Made by a program: the position numbers and the translations under genes
Source: Zygnema cylindricum
Taxonomy: Eukaryota > Streptophyta > Zygnematophyceae > Zygnematales > Zygnemataceae
NCBI GenBank assembly: GCA_037447655.1
Contig: JBBHKE010001958.1
Location: 1 to 18,999, forward strand
DNA: 18,999 nucleotides
Reading direction: 5' to 3'
In this document: positions 15,996 to 18,999 of the stretch, piece by piece
Layout: every line of letters begins with the position of its first letter
Numbering within the stretch: position 1 is the first letter of the stretch
The notes under the pieces: model-generated
Told to the model about the DNA's origin: nothing
Database searches by the model: none
The model's input: only the letters and a program-made list of their open reading frames with translations

Positions 15996-18923
15996 TTATA
16001 TGTTTCCCTCGGGCAGATCGCAAACTTTCGCTTTCACTTTCCACCTTTCAAACATGCTCGCTACTTTTGGCTTTTCTTTTATATTCATTTTTGTTTCAGA
16101 AACTCCCATTGGTTCCTCATTCATTCGATTAGCCAGAGCTTCACTCATCGCGAATGCTTTCATTTCCGCCTCCTCTCTCTTTCTCTCTGCTTCCCTCACC
16201 TTCACCTCGAGCTCTCTCCTTTTCGCAATTTCATTCTCCAGTTGACTTACTGCAATATCACATTTTTCCTTTTCGATAAGAAGCAGTTTTTGGGTATCCG
16301 TAGCTTGTTCGTTATTTTCCATCACCTTTTCCTGCAAATATGGGAAACATAGATGGGGAAAAAGTTGTGATTACTTAAGATTTGAAGAATCTTTGGTTGC
16401 GATAAAGATTATAATGTTGTAGTAACCTGTAAAAATAAGGTAGAGACCAGATATTCTCACCTTGTCAGATGGAATCTGCTCCTTTGTTACCTCTACTGTC
16501 TCTTTCCTCTCCGCTATTATAACTTCTGGTCTGGACTTCATAAAGATTTCCCTTTCAGCTTCAAGCCTCATCACTTGTTCTTCAAGCTCTTCTAATTTCA
16601 TCAGCAGTTCTGCTTGTATTCCTCCTTCCTTTTCCTCTCCCTTTCTCTCGCTTTCTCCCATGTCCCACTCCTCTTCTCCATTTGTCTGCTTATCTGTTTC
16701 CACCACCTCATCTTCAGTCAATGTCTCTTTTACATCCATTATATTTGTCTCATTTTCAGCCAAACCGATCTCTTTCTCTTTCGTCATTCTTTCCTTTCTC
16801 TTTTTTTCCTCTCTCGCTTGTCCCTTTTTCTTTTCTTCTGCAAGTTTCGCTTGCATGAAAGTTCGTATTTCTTTTTCTTTATGCAAAGCATTTTCCGTAT
16901 CTGCAAGTTTTTCATCCCACTCGGAGCACCTCCTTTCCACAATATCTAATTGATGTTGAATTTCAATTAACTTTTTTTCACTTTCCACTTTCATTTCCAG
17001 AAAAATCTTTTCACTCTCCGTCTTATCCGTCTCCAATGTCAAAACTTTCCGCTCAACTTCATTTCTCTGCATGTTAAGTTCCACAATAATGTTCTCCATT
17101 GATCTCATAGTTTTCGCATTCTCCCTCATTTTTTCTTCATATTCCCCAATCACCTTTTCCAATTCGCAAATTTTTGACTCTAACGCCAATATCTTTATCC
17201 CACTTTCGGCCTTCAAAACTTGAAGTTCTTTCACTTTGGCTTCTGCCTCTAACTTTCTTCCCTCCTCCGCCATGGCTGTTATCTCCGCCCTTGCCCTTCT
17301 TTTGCTTTCTTCTTTCGCCCTCTCTTCTGCTAACCCCTTCATTCTCTCCGCCTCTTTACGCATCTTCTCCTCCTCTTTCCTTATCCTCTGTTCCTCCTTC
17401 GAGAACGCTTCAGATTTCGCCCTTTTTTCACTCTCTTCCTTCACCTTTGTCTCCAAAGAAATCCTCCTCCGTTCCTCATCGACAAATTTCCCTTGAATCT
17501 CTTTTCTCAATTTTTCCTCCGCCTTTGTTTTTTTATCGTCCTCTCTCCTCGCCTTTTGTTCTTCCGCAACCACACCCTCCAATTTAATTCGTTTCTCTCT
17601 CTCCTCCGCAAGTCTTTTTTCTATCTCTCCATTAAGTTTCCTCTCTTCCAACAGTGCGAACCTCAACTCGTCCGTTTTTGAGCCCTCCCCCAACAAAATC
17701 CCCTCAGCTTGTTCCCTTCTCTCTCTCTCCAGTTTCAGCTCCCATTCCACCTCTCTCCTTAACTCTTCTGCTTCTGTAGCCATATGCATTGCATCTCCCA
17801 TTTGGTTCTCAAGATTCCTTCTTTGAGTTTCCTCAACTTTCCTACGCTTCTCCTCCTCCGTAAATTTTCGCTCAAATTCTGCCCTTTTTTTTTGCTCTGT
17901 TAAGAGTTTACTTTCCGCATCTTGTCGCTTTTTTTGCTCCTCTGCTGATTTCGAATGTGCCTCTGATAAAGAAATCTCTAAAGATTCTATCTTTGCTGCG
18001 GCTTTTCGAGCCGCAATTTCGTCGTAAGCTCGATTTACGGAAGTTTCTGCTCGTTTCATTGCCGCAACTTGAGAAATTGTTTCTTGTACATTTGCTGCCA
18101 TCTGAGGCAAAAAACGATGCATAAAATTACGCAAAGAATGCAAGAATTAGACATGACAATACTATGTTATAATTGATATTATACGATAATTATATCCTGA
18201 CAGTTAGATTATGATTGATATTATAAGATAGTGCATTGACGCAACTCGAGAATTGTTCCCTTTAAATTTCCTGCCAAATGAGCCAAAGGACTGTGCATGT
18301 TACGGATAGAACGTAAAATTTAGGCCCAGAGATTGAAATCGACTCACCGAAGGGCTTGTTTTTGCATTGTTTGAATGATGATGAGAAATAATATGAGCTA
18401 TGTCACTTCGTTTTGCCTTTTCTGCCAACTTAAGAGGCGTACTACCATCCTGCGTAAAAAAAATATTTTGAAGTTAAATTTTGGGTGTTAAGAAAGAAAC
18501 AGTAGACTTAAAAATGGTTGGTAAACAAATAAATGAAAGCTAAACGTTGTTTCCCACACTGTTCCCAGTGTTAAATTTTTATCCATAAATAGTTGAAATC
18601 TCGCAAACATTCTCCAGGTTAGTTATAAAAAAACAAAACGAAAGACATCTGATTTGAATAACAATCAGCAGTCGAGTGATTAAGACCTTCATTGTCACTG
18701 AAAGTTTAGCCCATGATTCTTATTGCCCCCTTATCCTCCATAAGGTTTGTATATCTTTCTGGCTTATGCTAAAGTTTCTATTGCAGTACTTGCATAAACA
18801 GCAAAAATCACTAAATAAAAATACCTTAGTTTTGGCGGATTTATTAGCTCCTCTTTGAAGAAGTACTTTTGCAATCTCCACTGATCCAAAAGCAGCAGCA
18901 CAGTGAAGTGGTGTAAAAAATTT
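15996..18923 (-). CDS. Ankyrin-repeat/coiled-coil protein, 5' partial
   Basis: Four exons on the minus strand, all introns phase 0: 18825-18923 (33 codons), 18348-18449 (34), 16461-18101 (547) and 15996-16331 (111 plus TAA), together 725 residues. Acceptors are TGTGCAG, TTACGCAG, TTGCCTCAG and ATTTGCAG; donors are AAG|GTATT, TCG|GTGAGT and AAG|GTGAGA. Exon 1 is one ankyrin repeat (TPLHCAAAFGSVEIAKVLLQ, then RGAN). Exon 2 is a second (DGSTPLKLAEKAKRSDIAHI, then IS) ending in a His/Asn-rich linker. Exon 3 is a long Glu/Lys/Arg heptad-type coiled coil with an acidic patch near its end. Exon 4 continues the coiled coil and has a basic tail. More ankyrin exons are expected beyond 18999. Ankyrin repeats bind proteins and the rod suggests a scaffold; there is no enzyme domain. 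The TAA may not be the original end: 30 nt later AAG|GTAAGC (15966/15965) keeps phase 0, and a possible last exon 15722-15745 reads LIARLYS then TAA. Confidence 0.85.
18230..18330 (-). pseudogene. Decayed tandem copy of coiled-coil exon start, in intron
   Basis: This intron segment matches 18055-18150 (the first about 50 bp of exon 3 plus its acceptor and upstream intron) in the same orientation. Examples on the plus strand are GCATTGACGCAACTCGAG against TCATTGCCGCAACTTGAG, and TTTCCTGCCAAATGAGCC against TTTGCTGCCATCTGAGGC. The following TTATAATTGATATTAT and TTATGATTGATATTATAAGA words are also paired. The copied acceptor CAG|ATG has become CAT/TTG-like and can no longer splice, and a base has been lost in the coding part. 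It is a duplication of about 175-bp period. Confidence 0.65.
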
Positions 18924-18999
18924 CTGCACAAGAAATACTGACAAATAAAACTAAGACGATCAAAGAATTCGACTATTTATGGATAAAAATTTAACACTG
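18566..18999. mobile_element. Possible hAT-like element around an ankyrin exon
   Basis: A 28-bp perfect inverted repeat starting CAGTGTTAAATTTTTATCC lies at 18566-18593 and, inverted, at 18972-18999 (the window's last base). CAGTG is a frequent start of hAT termini. The 434-bp interval includes the ankyrin exon 18825-18923 and flanking intron. If it is an element, the 8-bp target duplication should be CTGTTCCC (18558-18565) repeated at 19000-19007, outside the window. It could also be a larger inverted duplication whose arms continue past the edge. Confidence 0.45.

Noticed and set aside
15996-15998. TAA read as a sense codon (alternative nuclear code as in some ulvophytes)
   Set aside because: The 547-codon exon has many Gln residues, all from CAA/CAG, and no TAA or TAG, so reassignment is unlikely; a normal stop or a nonsense change is simpler.
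17174-17587. Idea that the coiled-coil exon is only low-complexity noise
   Set aside because: A 547-codon open frame with correct phase-0 splice sites on both sides and ankyrin exons upstream on the same strand is not expected by chance.
16462-17681. Several plus-strand Ser/Leu/Phe-rich frames opposite the coiled-coil exon
   Set aside because: They are antisense shadows of the Glu/Lys/Arg-rich coding strand and follow its codon periodicity.
18670-18745. tRNA-like word GTCGAGTGATTAAGACC with a possible anticodon arm TTGTCAC loop
   Set aside because: Resembles the D-arm of tRNA-Ser/Leu, but no box B (GGTTCGAATCC-like) or acceptor stem pairs with it. At best a fragment; likely chance.

Overview
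The window looks like nuclear DNA of a eukaryote with AT-rich, intron-bearing genes. Several clues point to the green (streptophyte) lineage: an Em-type group 1 LEA gene, ACGT-core (ABRE-like) and CATGCA (RY-like) elements upstream of it, and AGGGTTTT telomere-like tracts. This is inference; no organism is named with confidence. Gene density is low and transposon-derived sequence dominates the first 11.2 kb.

Layout. 1-276: unassigned. 280-4030: two tandem pairs of non-autonomous DNA elements, each flanked by TTA (PIF/Harbinger-like). They run X1 (280-969), Y1 (973-1907), X2 (2012-3083), Y2 (3087-4030). A hAT-like MITE containing a 35-base G run is nested inside X2. 4148-4803: three short elements (Z1, Z2, V1) that share one terminal repeat. 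5130-6940: possible promoter with twin TGACGTCA sites, telomere-like decamers, pyrimidine tracts, an 18-bp tandem repeat, and a short Tyr/Pro/Gly-rich open frame behind a good splice acceptor. 7002-8850: AT-rich, no gene seen. 8850-11170: an end-to-end array V2-W1-W2-W3-V3-V4. The three W units are 544, 544 and 545 bp in alternating orientation and meet at their terminal TA. 11214-12496: candidate control region with six ACGT cores, three CATGCA motifs and 22 CCAAT boxes. 12516-12887: Em/LEA_5-like gene, followed by a polypurine 3' flank. 13000-15470: mostly AT-rich noncoding sequence with one more Z element (14977-15171). 15722-18999, minus strand: the 3' part of a multi-exon gene encoding ankyrin repeats followed by a long charged coiled coil. 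Its 5' end lies beyond the window.

The most interesting signals are: the alternating W array and a TIR shared by three element size classes; paired hairpins at equivalent places in X1 and X2 whose arms differ in sequence but still pair; the LEA upstream region, which combines the site types expected for ABI5-, ABI3- and NF-Y/LEC1-like factors; and the ankyrin gene. In that gene one ankyrin exon lies inside a 28-bp perfect inverted repeat beginning CAGTG, an intron holds a decayed copy of the next exon's start, and an in-frame TAA lies 30 nt before a perfect phase-0 splice donor. All calls come from reading the sequence; no homology search was possible.
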